Shown here: in pieces, positions 1 to 10,042 of the stretch | Numbering within the stretch: position 1 is the first letter of the stretch | Layout of the letters: each line of letters opens with the position of its first letter | Assembly (NCBI GenBank): GCA_030549775.1 | Contig: CM060172.1 | Location: 2,892,123 to 2,956,122 of the forward strand | Source: Tamarix chinensis | Taxonomy: Eukaryota; Streptophyta; Magnoliopsida; Caryophyllales; Tamaricaceae | DNA length: 64,000 nt | Reading direction: 5' to 3' | Notes under the pieces: model-generated | Databases searched by the model: none | What the model saw: the letters and a program-made list of their open reading frames with translations, nothing else | What the model was told of the DNA's origin: nothing | Made by a program: the position numbers and the translations under genes

Positions 1-123
1 CATACAAACTACAATTAATATACAAACATAAGAACCAATGTCAACCATTGGATCAAAATTAAATCAACATTCAAGATTTTCTTAATACCAAACCAAAAAA
101 CTAACCCAAACCTATATCCAAGC

Positions 124-1020
124 CTCTAAACCCTAAACCCTAAACCCTAAACGCTAACCCCTCTAAACCATAAACCCTAAACCCTCTAAACCCTAAACCC
201 TAAACCCTCTAAACCCTAAACCCTAAACCCTAACTACTAAACCCTAAACCCTCTACCCTCTAAACCCTAAACCCTAAACCCTCTACCCTTTAAACCCTAA
301 ACCCTAAACCCTAAACCCTCGAAACCATAAACCCTAAACCCTCTAAACCCTAAATCGTAAACCCTAAACCCTAAACCCTCTACCCTCTAAACCCTAAACC
401 CTAAACCTAAACCTTCTAAACCCTAAACCCTACACCCTACACCCTACACCCTAAACACTAAAATCTCTAAACCCTAAACCCTCTAAACCCTAAACCCTCT
501 AAACCATAAATCCTAAACCCTCTAAACCCTAAACCCTAAACCCTCTAAACCCTAAACCCTAAACCCTAAACTCTAACCGCTAAACCCTAAACCCTCTAAA
601 CCCTAAACCCTAAACCATCTACCCTCTAAACCCTAAACCCTAACCCCATACACCCTAAACCCTAAACCCTCTAAACCCTAAACCCTAAACCCTCTAAACC
701 CTAAACCCTAAACCCTAAACCCTCTAAACCCTAAACCATGTAAACCATATAAACCCTAAACCCCAAACCCCAAACCCCAAACCCTATAAACCCCAACCCC
801 TAAACCCTCTAAACCCTCTAAACCCTCAACCCTAAACCCCAAACCCCAAACCCTAAACCCCGACCCTCTAAAACCTAAACCCTAAACCGTCTAAACCCTA
901 AACCCCATAAACCCCAAACCCCAAACCCGAAACCGTCTAAACCCTAAACCGTCTAAACCCTAAACCCCATAAACCCCAAACCCCAAACCCTAAACCGTCT
1001 AAACCCTAAACGATAAACCC
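124..1020 (+). repeat. Degenerate interstitial telomere repeat array (CCCTAAA)n
   Basis: About 0.9 kb of CCCTAAA heptamers, the Arabidopsis-type plant telomere repeat. It is interspersed with variants (CCCTCTAAA, CCATAAA, CCCCAAA, CCCTACA, CCGTCTAAA). A longer period that alternates CCCTCTAAA with one or two plain heptamers recurs through the array. The C-rich strand is on top, as at the left end of a chromosome. Non-telomeric sequence lies on both sides and the units are mutated, so this is a subtelomeric or interstitial relic rather than a working terminus. Bases 1-123 show nothing recognisable. Confidence 0.93.
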
Positions 1021-1204
1021 AAAACACTAAATAGAAAAGCTCCGCAAGTGGAGGGAGTGAAATTCAAAGCCGATGCCAATAATGTGCAATTTTTAAAATA
1101 AATGTTTTTTTCTTATCATTTAGATATTTATTGTTTGAAGATGAGGTTTGACATAACTAACATAATTTAGTTTCAACAAATTCAAAGGGATTGATCTTCA
1201 TGCA

Positions 1205-1256
1205 TAATCATAATCATCATAATAATATTAATAATAACAATAACAATAATAATAAG

Positions 1257-1287
<31 letters not shown>

Positions 1288-1304
1288 CAGCAGCAGCAGC
1301 AGCA
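1205..1304. repeat. Compound trinucleotide microsatellite (AAT/AAC/CAG)
   Basis: An AAT/ATA-rich stretch passes into AAC and then a short run of CAG. Apart from this, bases 1021-1417 show no gene or element that I recognise. Confidence 0.8.
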
Positions 1305-1417
1305 TCCAGTGTAGCCTGCTAAGTAGGCATTAACATCAATAATTGAATCGAAAGTTAATCAGTCATCAAGCCTCAAACAACATAATTTATGCCTTCGGTA
1401 TAAGTAGTCGCCATCCT

Positions 1418-1609
1418 CTACCAACAAGCATATAACTCAACAAGCTTGTCCAATGACTCAGGCTGAGGATTAGCATCATCCAACATCCGCAGCAAATGCT
1501 CAAACAGAACCACTACACAGTCGATAGTGGTGTCATCCGACAACCCCAAAGACCTATCCACAAGCTCCCGAACCAGATGATGGTCGATGGACCGGCCTCT
1601 TCCTTTCAC
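1418..1609 (-). CDS. Possible terminal exon of an unrecognised gene
   Basis: A 63-residue open frame of ordinary globular composition, with acidic and leucine-rich stretches (for example SLGLSDDTTIDC and LFEHLLRMLDD). It stops at TAG just after YACW. On the minus strand it is preceded directly by a T-rich tract ending in AG, which would suit a splice acceptor. The frame is compositionally unlike the low-complexity frames elsewhere in the window. I do not recognise the family. It may be the last exon of a gene whose 5' part lies at about 1.9-2.3 kb, or a gene fragment captured in the subtelomere, or chance. Confidence 0.25.
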   Translation of the reverse strand: MKGRGRSIDHHLVRELVDRSLGLSDDTTIDCVVVLFEHLLRMLDDANPQPESLDKLVELYACW

Positions 1610-1918
1610 TTAAATAAATAAAAGAAGCTAACCGTTGAAACAAAATGGAACAAATCTCTATCTTCATCCTCAATGGCATAAGAAACTTATCCTAAACCGA
1701 TCAATTAGGCAATCGAAGGACGAGAACAAATAAAGAAGAGGAGTAGTAGAAGAAGACACGACATCCCGATTTTCCTCCGGCCACCCTCCACGAACTATGA
1801 GGATGACAGAGACTATTTGCCATCCAGCAATCACATAACAAACCTTAGCAACTAATTTGGCTTAACAAAAGCCAAATCACGCAAATAAAATTGCGAATTG
1901 GAGGAGAGAGTTTGGAAT

Positions 1919-2290
1919 TATACCGGCGGTGTGGACTGATGCGGCGGTCGTGGAGGTTGTGCGCTGGACTGCTGTTGTTGTACTGCGCCACTGGTGGTGC
2001 TTGTCCGCGTCCCTTGTGAGGCGGAATAGTGTATTGGCGGTTGTGTTGAAGAATGGAGGAGGTGAGGTATGGTCGAAGTGAATAGGGGTAGAAATGGCGA
2101 TGGAGAGAGAGAGACGGGAGGTGCAGAGAGGGAGACGAGAGACAGGAGGCGGGAGGTGCAGAGAGCGGGAGGCGGGAGGTATAGAGAGAGGGAGTGCGAA
2201 GGGGGGTCGGGGGTCGGGATAAGATGTGCAGACAGGGGGTGGGGCGGGATGGGATGGAGTAAGGTGCGGAACAGTAAAAAAAATAGGAAT
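1919..2290 (-). other. Possible 5' exon and leader of the same minus-strand gene
   Basis: On the minus strand a pyrimidine-rich leader (CTCTCT/CCTCCC) runs into a Gln/Pro/Ser-rich frame (contains QQQQSSAQPPRPPHQ). That frame ends at a CCG/GTATAA boundary near 1919 that could be a splice donor. Farther upstream, near 2,317-2,332, is a GATCCGACGGTC-like sequence of a kind often seen in plant gene promoters. No convincing initiator ATG is fixed. This is a weak exon model, not a demonstrated gene. Confidence 0.2.
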
Positions 2291-2382
2291 GCATTTTCAG
2301 CCTTAAGATTTGTCAGATCCGACGGTCGAAAAGCATGCCTACGTTTGTACAGTAAATATAGTCCGCACATGATCCTTAATCT

Positions 2383-2406
2383 ATATATATATATATATAT
2401 ATATAT
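2383..2406. repeat. (TA)n microsatellite
   Basis: A run of about twelve TA dinucleotides. The region from here to about 2,650 shows no gene. Confidence 0.85.
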
Positions 2407-3369
2407 AATTTCTTGATAAAAATCATATATTTTGTTACATATTAGCCACAACAACTTACCATACAAAATAAGATAGTTGTTTGACTCCTATGCAGTCAGA
2501 ATTTCCGACAAGTACAAAGAGTGAAGAGGAAGATGATTCTTAGGATGCTCTCCTCCCTCCTATTCTTCTAATGTAATTTGTACATATCTCCTTCATATAT
2601 AGAATTTTTTTCATATATTTTTTCCTTTATAATCCTTCACTAATGCTAAGGTGTAAATATTGATGACAATAAGAAAATCAAAAGACCAAAATACCCTAAA
2701 GTACACACATATTGAATACTGGTGATGAACCAAAGTAGAGTATGATCTATTCATTATTGGTTGATCTGACTAAATGGACCAACCAAACCCCACATTGCTA
2801 GATCAAAGGCCTCCACACCTTCATTAACAAACACACCATGGGATCTAGAAGCCTAGGTGAGCTAGAAAGTTACCAAGTTTGTGTTAGTTCCTAGTGGTAT
2901 TATTACATTGACCAAGGATGCACCTTTATAATCTGAGCTTAGAGAGTGAAAGAGCATCGATCTTTCATCTCATCAAGTGTGCCCCTTCGGCTATGTGAGT
3001 GAAATAAAGTCTATCTTTCAACTCACTATGTGTGCATATCTTCAATTTTGGCCTCTTTAATAGCTTATGTATTAAGCATTAAGCTAAGTACAATTCACTA
3101 GGCATTCCCACCTTCATTGCTTGACGACTTTTAGGAAGGCTTGTGTATTAAGCCTTAAAATTCATAAGTGAAAGTTTTTGAGGTGCTTTCATCTTATTAA
3201 GTATGTATGTCTTCAATACTTAAGGACCTCGACGAGGGCTTAAAAATTTAGATTGTTAAAAACTAATTTGTAAGAGGGCTTATAGATTTCATAACTTTAA
3301 CAACTACCTCTTTGTGAGAGGGATTACAAATTTTATTTTGTTAGTAGCATTTTTGTAAAGGTATTATGT

Positions 3370-4640
3370 ACTTGGGTTATGTAAGACCCCGAGTCAAGAT
3401 GACTTGCAAGGATCACTTGGTAGCCACCTAGATCTACAATGATTGTAGGATTACGGTAAAGTAATTTTGGATTGATCAAATGGCTCCACAAATCAACATG
3501 AATCTTTTCAGAGCTCTTTATCTTCACTCATACTCTTCTTGTAATTTTTTTAAAAAAATTTTAAAAATTTCTAGGAGGATCATCTATCCTAAAATATGCT
3601 CTATGGCAATCCCATTTAACTAAAGAGTTATTAGGATGGCATAACCAAAAGGATGATATCATATAAAATATGGTATACCTTATTAATATAAGTAGTCATA
3701 TCAATCCTTATAACACCTTCTCAAATAGGGTGTATTAAATTCACTCCTAATCAAGGAATGGAGGATCATCATTGTACTTTAACCACTAATTATCTTATGA
3801 CAGTATCTCCTCATAATCATCCCACTAGGTGATTGAATGGCTCATCCAATTTCATCTTGTAGTCGCGATTTAACACCCTATGTTAGTGTAACCATACAGG
3901 GGGCCACCCTATAGTGCTTTCAAATTAATTGGCTAGCTCCACAAATCAATAAAATTCCTTTCAACACACTTTTTCCTCACTCGTGTACTTCTTGAGATAT
4001 TTTTAGAAAATGTTTGAAACTTTCTAGGAGGGTCACCAATCCTAAAAATTTCTCCATGACAAGTATTCTAAACTATGAGGTTCTTAGGATGGAACCACCA
4101 AAAGGATGGTATACCATATTGATATAACTAGGCATAACACTCATTATAACACTTCTAAAAATTAAAGGGGTATTCCATTTAACTGCACTTAAAGAAAATA
4201 ATTACTTTGTTATTACTTGACCACTAACTGTCTTAATACTATTTATCCTAAGAAATGTCCTACTAGGCAGCAGACTAGCTTATCCAAGTTTAGCTCATAA
4301 TTGTAGTTTTGATTTGATACCATTTGTATTACCCTAAGCTAATACGACCATAGCAGGTTACCATACAGAGATTTTGGATTGATCACCATATACTGGCTCA
4401 TCCAAGTCCAGCACACTTTATCCTCACTCACACACTTCCATAGATTTTTTTTTTCAAAATCTAAAATTTCACAGGAGGATCACACATTTTAAAAATTACT
4501 CAACAGCAAGCATGCTTAACTATGAAGGTCTTAGAATAGAATCACAAAAAGGATGGTATAATATATTGATATAAGTAGCCATATGAATCTTTATAAAACT
4601 CCTCTTAAATTGAGGATAATACGGGTTATATTTTCATGTT
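3370..4640 (-). repeat. Three ~450-bp tandem repeats downstream of the Tat integrase
   Basis: The same order of short anchors recurs three times, about 450 bp apart. One anchor is a CTCACTC-type sequence near 3,523, 3,971 and 4,420. Another is an AGGAGGATCA/AGGAGGGTCA-type sequence. A third is AAAGGATGGTAT near 3,648, 4,102 and 4,549. The copies have diverged. Tandem arrays in the 3' untranslated region, just past the integrase, are a known habit of Tat-lineage elements, and this array lies exactly there. Confidence 0.7.
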
Positions 4641-4859
4641 GTTCGGCAAATATATTTAGTGTAGAAAACATTATTATGGAGGAATAAATGCAGAATGAAC
4701 ATTTATTCCTTTATTAAAAGACGTTACAAAGAATAAAAAAATTAATGTAAATTTTTAAAAAAATTATCATTAATTCAAAATTGAGTATTTTTACAAATAA
4801 TCTTTTCAAGTGTTTTGTATTTGAAGCATTGGCTAATTATCTTATGTCCTTATTAGCTA

Positions 4860-6290
4860 CTATAAAGATTGACGGCCAAGCTTGCTCTATAACTTGTTAC
4901 GGACCTTCCCACTTAGCTATAAGTTTTATCTAATGGTTATGGATTTATAATTTTACCTTCCTCAATTCCTAGTATCCTACTCTCAAAGTCATGGTTTTAA
5001 CTCTCTCAAAGTCTCCACTTATCTACTTTTTTTCAATGCTTTATGAGCTGTATTTAGACTATATATTTTAATTTTTTTTTACTCTAGTAAGTCCTTCTCA
5101 AGTTTTAGGGCTTCTCCATTCTCCTAGGGATCATCTTAACCTATTACATCCAATTTGACATATTTCCCCATTGGCACTACCACTTCATCTCCTAATGATA
5201 AATTGAAAGGAGACTCACTCATTAGGTTCTTCATGGATTTATTAAAGACCCATAATATTGTTGGAAGCTCATCTACCCAACCTCATTCAACTTTATTCAG
5301 CCAGCATCTCACCATTCCTAATATTTATTTAGTCTCATGCTCAATCTATCTATTACACTAAATAGATCCTAATAAGGATCCTGCTCTCCTCAACTAAGAT
5401 TTCTTATAAAAAATGTAATTTACTTGTGTGTAAGATATTTAAGTAAATCTATTGTCAATGCCCTAGTGTTTAGAAAATTATCTATATTTTTTATTATCAA
5501 ACTGCTTGTTTGAAATAATATCTTGTAAAATTAAAAACTTATAAAAATTTCTTAATTCTCTTCATATAATAAATAACTCATTAAGGCTTAGTTTTCCTTC
5601 TCTTATCAACATATTATATTTTTTTTTGAAAAACTTTGTCGTTTGTTTTTTAATGATCAGAGCTAGGGCTTCTACTTCTTTCCACTTTGTGAAATAATAA
5701 ATAGTAACACTAATGATTGTTTTTAGGTTAATGCTAACATTTAATATTTAACTTAATAAACATTACATAAATAAATTGACATAGCTAATAGTATTTATTC
5801 TGTGTAACATCATTATAGGGACTAAGAGATCCAAAAATATTAGCACCCAATACTAAAAATGGCCACATATTTATAATTGGTTCGAGCACTAAAGTAGGAA
5901 TATTTTGTGTTGGGGTAAATGTTTGAAATGCTTAACATCATTGTATTATTATCTTAGCATCCTAGTACATGGCCTTCTAGTAATAGCCCTAATGCATAGC
6001 TTTAGCCCAAAGGGACCTATCATCTTGGTGTAAGCTACATACTCCATCATAGACTTCCTTTAATACCTTATGTCCCATTTCTCTAGGTATGCATTTTAGC
6101 ACCGCCATTGTTTACGAACATCTATATAACTCACTGTTGAATATAAAATATTTGGCAACCCTTCTTCTTAGCTCAAATGCTTCAGTTTTTTCCATCAGTG
6201 TAATTCCCTCATCTAAGTAATATGTTAGCTCTTTTATCCATTCATTCGGCACCGATACTTTTGTGCGCTTAAACTATTCTTTGTGGGCTT
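4860..6290 (-). pseudogene. Tat-lineage integrase remnant
   Basis: Translating the minus strand gives a broken integrase. The N-terminal HHCC region is read at about 5,971-6,060: EVYDGVCSLHQDD, then WAKAMH, stop, GYY. Upstream of it lies the typical linker (LRRRVAKYFIFNSELYRC). A C-terminal module with GK..P...K.YS and YRASL-like residues lies near 4,900-4,960. Stops replace several tryptophans and glutamines. In a working element this enzyme would insert the cDNA into the host chromosome. Here it is certainly non-functional. Confidence 0.75.
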
Positions 6291-6329
6291 TACTTGTGAT
6301 TGTCGACCTTATTGTCATGTATTCTATTT

Positions 6330-6725
6330 TGATTATCTTAGGTAATAAATATGTGTTAAACAAGGTTAACCTGGCTAGAACATCAACCACTATATTAGAT
6401 ATTTATAGTACTTAAGCAATTTTAATAGATGAAAAGTGCTTTATCATTTTAATTAGATTCCCCAATTACTTTTCCATGCTAGGATCCCTAGTCTCATATC
6501 ATTTATTATATTATCTGATAGCTCATGCTAAGTCATTCTAGATCTTAACCTTAACTAATTTATGGCCATGTGTTATTCTGAGTCTAACTAAAGCAGCTTC
6601 ATACTCTACATTATTAGTTGCAGCAAAACTAGATCTCAGTGTGTACTCAACATCTATGCCATTTATATCAATTAAGACCATGCTAGCTCTAGCACTTAGA
6701 CTATTAGATGATCCATCAACATAGC
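6330..6725 (-). pseudogene. Second (archaeal-type) RNase H remnant of the Tat element
   Basis: The minus-strand frame reads VDGSSNSLSARASMVLID and then FAATNNVEYEAALVRLRI. These match the first two catalytic blocks of the extra RNase H domain (DGSSN...; NNxAEYEAL). Plant Tat elements carry this domain between their ordinary RNase H and integrase. The usual Ala before the catalytic Glu is Val here. Its presence is the main reason for assigning the element to Tat rather than to chromoviruses. Confidence 0.75.
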
Positions 6726-6779
6726 CTTCATTTTTCTTTTTTCCTTTAGATTCAATGAAGGGTTGGGATTGACCTCAAA

Positions 6780-7140
6780 CAAATAGTTAATAATTAAATT
6801 AGCCAAATTTTTCCCTTTAACTATAGGTCTAGGTATCTATTGGATTACATATTAACTCAGAGACACCCAACATCATTCTTCCTAAGTTTTCTGGTTTATG
6901 CAAATTGGTCCTAAGAAGAATGTTAGTTAAAACCATGATAGAATGAATATCAAAAAATGTATCAAATTCTTGGAGGCAATTGGCAAGGAATAGGTCATTC
7001 TCTTCAAGTTGAAGTACCAAAACTCAGCATCAATGATCACCTTACTAGTGTAATAGATATGTCTCTATGTTCCAATCCTAATATCTTCTCTGACAAGAAC
7101 AAAAAAGATAGCTAACATCAATGCTACTAGGAATAAAAAT
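6780..7140 (-). pseudogene. Tat-lineage RNase H remnant
   Basis: The minus-strand frame at 6,829-7,020 includes FFDIHSIMVLTNILLRTNL and KPENLGRMMLGVSEL. This corresponds to the RNase H tail of Tat polyproteins (PYFQAH..VVLT..PLR..L..P...GRM..W..EL). Frames on either side are broken. In an active element this domain degrades the RNA strand of the RNA-DNA hybrid made during reverse transcription. Confidence 0.75.
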
Positions 7141-7599
7141 AACTCCTCTATTTCCATTGGGGTGGTTAGGGTTGGCAATTTAGATAGATGGACCTTCAGA
7201 TCATCAAGTACTTTCTAGCATCCCTCTATCCCTTAAGGATTATATTTCACATATAAAATATTAAAGAAGGGAAAACTTTTATCTACTACTCTGGGCAAGA
7301 ACATATGTAATATACTTAGTTTTATATTTAGTTGCGGAATGTATTTTTTTTTCATCGAAGTTTGCCATATTCAAGATAGTAATAACCTTTTAAGGATTTA
7401 TGTAAACATCCCTATTAAACATCATGAGTGATAGCAATAACTCCAAATTCCTTTGTGGGATTTAACTTCATTCAATGCTTTCTTAAAGTATGAAAAATAA
7501 ACTCTATCTCCTTCATGTGGGTACCTTCTTCTTACTTTTTCCTATCATGTCATCAAAATCTACTATTTTGTTATCTGATCTACCTTTGGAAGGCATTTG

Positions 7600-8165
7600 A
7601 AAGTCTTTGAAAATTTATGAGGTCATTCTTAAGTCCAAGTAGGATTGCTCTATAACAAAAAATATCAAAGTACTTGATAATGGTGGTTTTTTCGTAGATG
7701 GTGAGATTGATTTGATGATACCCGGAGAAGCATTAATAAAGCTTAGCCTTTTATGCCTAATTATTGAGTCGATCAATCAGCTAATCCAAATTAGCGGGTA
7801 ATAATCCTTAGGAAATGTTATGTTCAAGTCAGTGAAGCCAACACACATTCTCTATTTCCCATTGGACTTATTCAATAAGAATGGGTTGGAGATCCAGCCA
7901 ACACATTTTACCTTTAAAATAAATCTTAAAGAGAAAAAATTTTGCAATTCCTCTTGAATTTCCTTATGCTTTTCTAATCTAACACCCCCTTCTTTTGTTT
8001 CACTAATTTAAATTCCTCATTTATGTCCAAACAATTTTTAATGATTTTATAAGGGATTACCTCCAAGTATGATACTTTCCAAGCAAAGACATCTTTATTA
8101 TTTGTGGCCAAAGTTAGTAGCTCCTCCTTGTTGTCTTCACTTATGTGTTTACCTATCATCACTTT
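7600..8165 (-). pseudogene. Tat-lineage reverse transcriptase remnant
   Basis: The minus strand at 7,974-8,162 encodes IGKHISEDNKEELLTLATNN, then KDVFAWK and FKLVKQKKGV. This is the conserved RT entry of Tat elements (lead-in, DVFAW, KPVKQKRR). Further downstream on the same strand NPFLLNKSNGK*RMCVGFTD is the VKKSNGKWRMCVDYTD block, with Trp changed to a stop and the conserved Asp changed to Gly. The DDMIGK-like remnant corresponds to the YVDDM catalytic block. Open frames on the plus strand here (for example 8,104-8,313) are antisense shadows. Confidence 0.8.
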
Positions 8166-8911
8166 ATCATTTTCATCCCCTAACCATTTTTCTTCTGCCT
8201 TTGTAGAATCCTCAATGCCTTACCTAGGGATATTTATATCTTATAGCACCAAGATTTATTATGGTTTCTTAGTGTCTTACCTTCCAGGGGTGCCTGTTAC
8301 TTTTATAGCATAGCATTAACCTGTCATCCTTCGATCTCCCCAAATCCCTTCCATCCTTCATTAACTAGGAATCTCATTAAGATTCCATCCATAAAAATGT
8401 TAGCTTAAATTTTATTAAAGGTTGGTTGTCTTAACATCATATTATAGGCAAACAAATAAGCAACTAGTACAAAATCCCTTTGTAGACTCTTCACTACTTT
8501 TGACTAACTAACCATCACAGTAAGATCCACAATTCCCCTTGACTTTATATTTTTGCCAATGAATCCCACTAGGATTGTAGAGTTATTTGTTAAGCATTTA
8601 TTTGGTAGCTCTAGTTGCTTAAAATTTTCTTCAAATATGACATCCACTTAATTGTTTGTGTACACGAGAACCCTCCTCATTATGTAATTAGAAGCTTGCA
8701 CTTTTAATAAGAAGTCATCATCATGATACTCAGCCATGATCTAGCCCGCATCCTTTACTGTGAATTTAACTTCCTAATCATTTATTTTTATATTTTTATT
8801 TGTTTTATGGAAGTTAGATTATGTAACATATGCTCTTAGGGTTGCATTGCTTGTCCTAGCAAAATAAATTTCCTCCTACAATGGTGTGTACATTTTTTGA
8901 GGTCTCTTAAC

Positions 8912-9103
8912 TTAATAAATCAAGGGTAAATAAATTTTTTTTATCCTTATCTCTTGTCTTACCATGGACATCAACATATGATGCTTTAAATGACCTTTGT
9001 CGACTAAATCTTTAATTACATACCTTAATGATCTACATTCATGAGTGTTGTACCCACATTCTTTGTCATATGTGCACCATTTATTAAGGTTTATATGCTT
9101 CAT
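8912..9103 (-). pseudogene. Tat-lineage gag C-terminal zinc-knuckle fragment
   Basis: The 63-residue frame contains WCTYDKECGYNTHECRSL followed by DLVDKGHLK. This matches the CxxHxxxGHxTEEC...L...IEDLIRRGHL motif at the end of gag in Tat elements, with the first His replaced. Gag forms the particle that packages the RNA, and this part would bind nucleic acid. The element is cut about 20 bp upstream of this frame. Confidence 0.72.
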
Positions 9104-9123
9104 GTCATCATATATAGGAAATT

Positions 9124-9297
9124 TTTAACACCCCATTTATATTAATTCTAAATTATATGCCCAAATGTAAAATTTGACTATTAATATGTAATTAGTTATA
9201 AAATTATTTTATGGTCGGATGTCCTATTATTGTGTGTATTACTATATTTATTAAATTGTGTTAATAATCTTGACTGGTATATTATTATTTAGAGAAA

Positions 9298-9343
<46 letters not shown>

Positions 9344-10042
9344 CACCATAATGATGATGATGATGATGATGATGATAACATATTAATTAGATAGGATTTT
9401 TCTTTTGAGTATTTCATAATCTCTTAAAATTAATTGATGTTATTTATTTGCTTCTTAATTAAGTATTTAATATATTAATGTTTACCAAAACCTTTATTGT
9501 AACCTAAAATAAACTAAACCCCCAACCCTCATTATTCAAAACCCAAGTAGCAAAAACCAACAACCTTATGTATGTTTCTCCTTCTTAATGGTGTATCTCC
9601 TTACAAAACATGACTTGACTTTGCACCCTCTACCAACCTGAGTCACACATCAAACATGCCCCCACCTAGTTGTTTATCCCTACCTTTTCCCCTATGCACT
9701 TTTCCTTCTATCACCATCACCCTTGCCCAACATTTTGTCCCATCACCCAACCCCTCAACCTAGTTCATCAGGTCACACAAGACACCCTATCTATTCGCCC
9801 TTGTCCTCTTCTTGTGCAATCCTTATAGAAAACTGAGTCATCCCCTTTTCACCCATCTTCTTTTCTATTATACTTATTACTTCTTCTCATTAAGAATTTC
9901 TAACCACCTTTCCTTCCTTTATTTTCCTTTATTTCATTCTCTTCTTACCCATCTTGACCATTTACCTTCTCCCTCTTCGAGTAATTTTCTCATATTTTAA
10001 ATAGTACCTCAACCTTGCTCATTTGCACCACTAAGCTGCCAT
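9124..10042 (+). mobile_element. LTR-type segment starting TTTAACACCCC, host of the next insertion
   Basis: At 9,124 the Tat gag stops and a sequence begins that resembles the TGTAACACCCC terminus shared by many LTRs in this window, with the G mutated. Like the giant LTRs it is AT-rich first and then pyrimidine-rich (9,560-10,010). It runs up to the start of the chromovirus LTR at about 10,043. Identity beyond LTR-like is not established. No gene is present. Confidence 0.5.
9297..9378. repeat. (TAA)n then (GAT)n microsatellites
   Basis: About 14 TAA/AAT units are followed shortly by about eight GAT units. Confidence 0.9.

Larger units (their letters stand above)
2650..9123 (-). mobile_element. 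Ty3/gypsy Tat-lineage (Ogre/Retand-like) retrotransposon, 3' two-thirds, degenerate
   Basis: Read on the minus strand, pieces of a Tat-type polyprotein appear in canonical order from high to low coordinates: gag zinc knuckle, RT N-terminus, RT core, RNase H, a second (archaeal-type) RNase H, and integrase. An array of about 450-bp repeats follows. All frames carry stops and frameshifts. The region 2,650-3,370 probably holds 3' untranslated or LTR sequence, but I could not match it to a second LTR copy. At 9,124 the element is cut by an LTR-type end (TTTAACACCCC), and its gag N-terminus seems to continue at 31.7-32.7 kb on the same strand. Confidence 0.8.

Noticed and set aside
8104..8313. 69-codon plus-strand frame
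   Set aside because: Antisense to the Tat reverse transcriptase remnant, which is recognisable on the minus strand.
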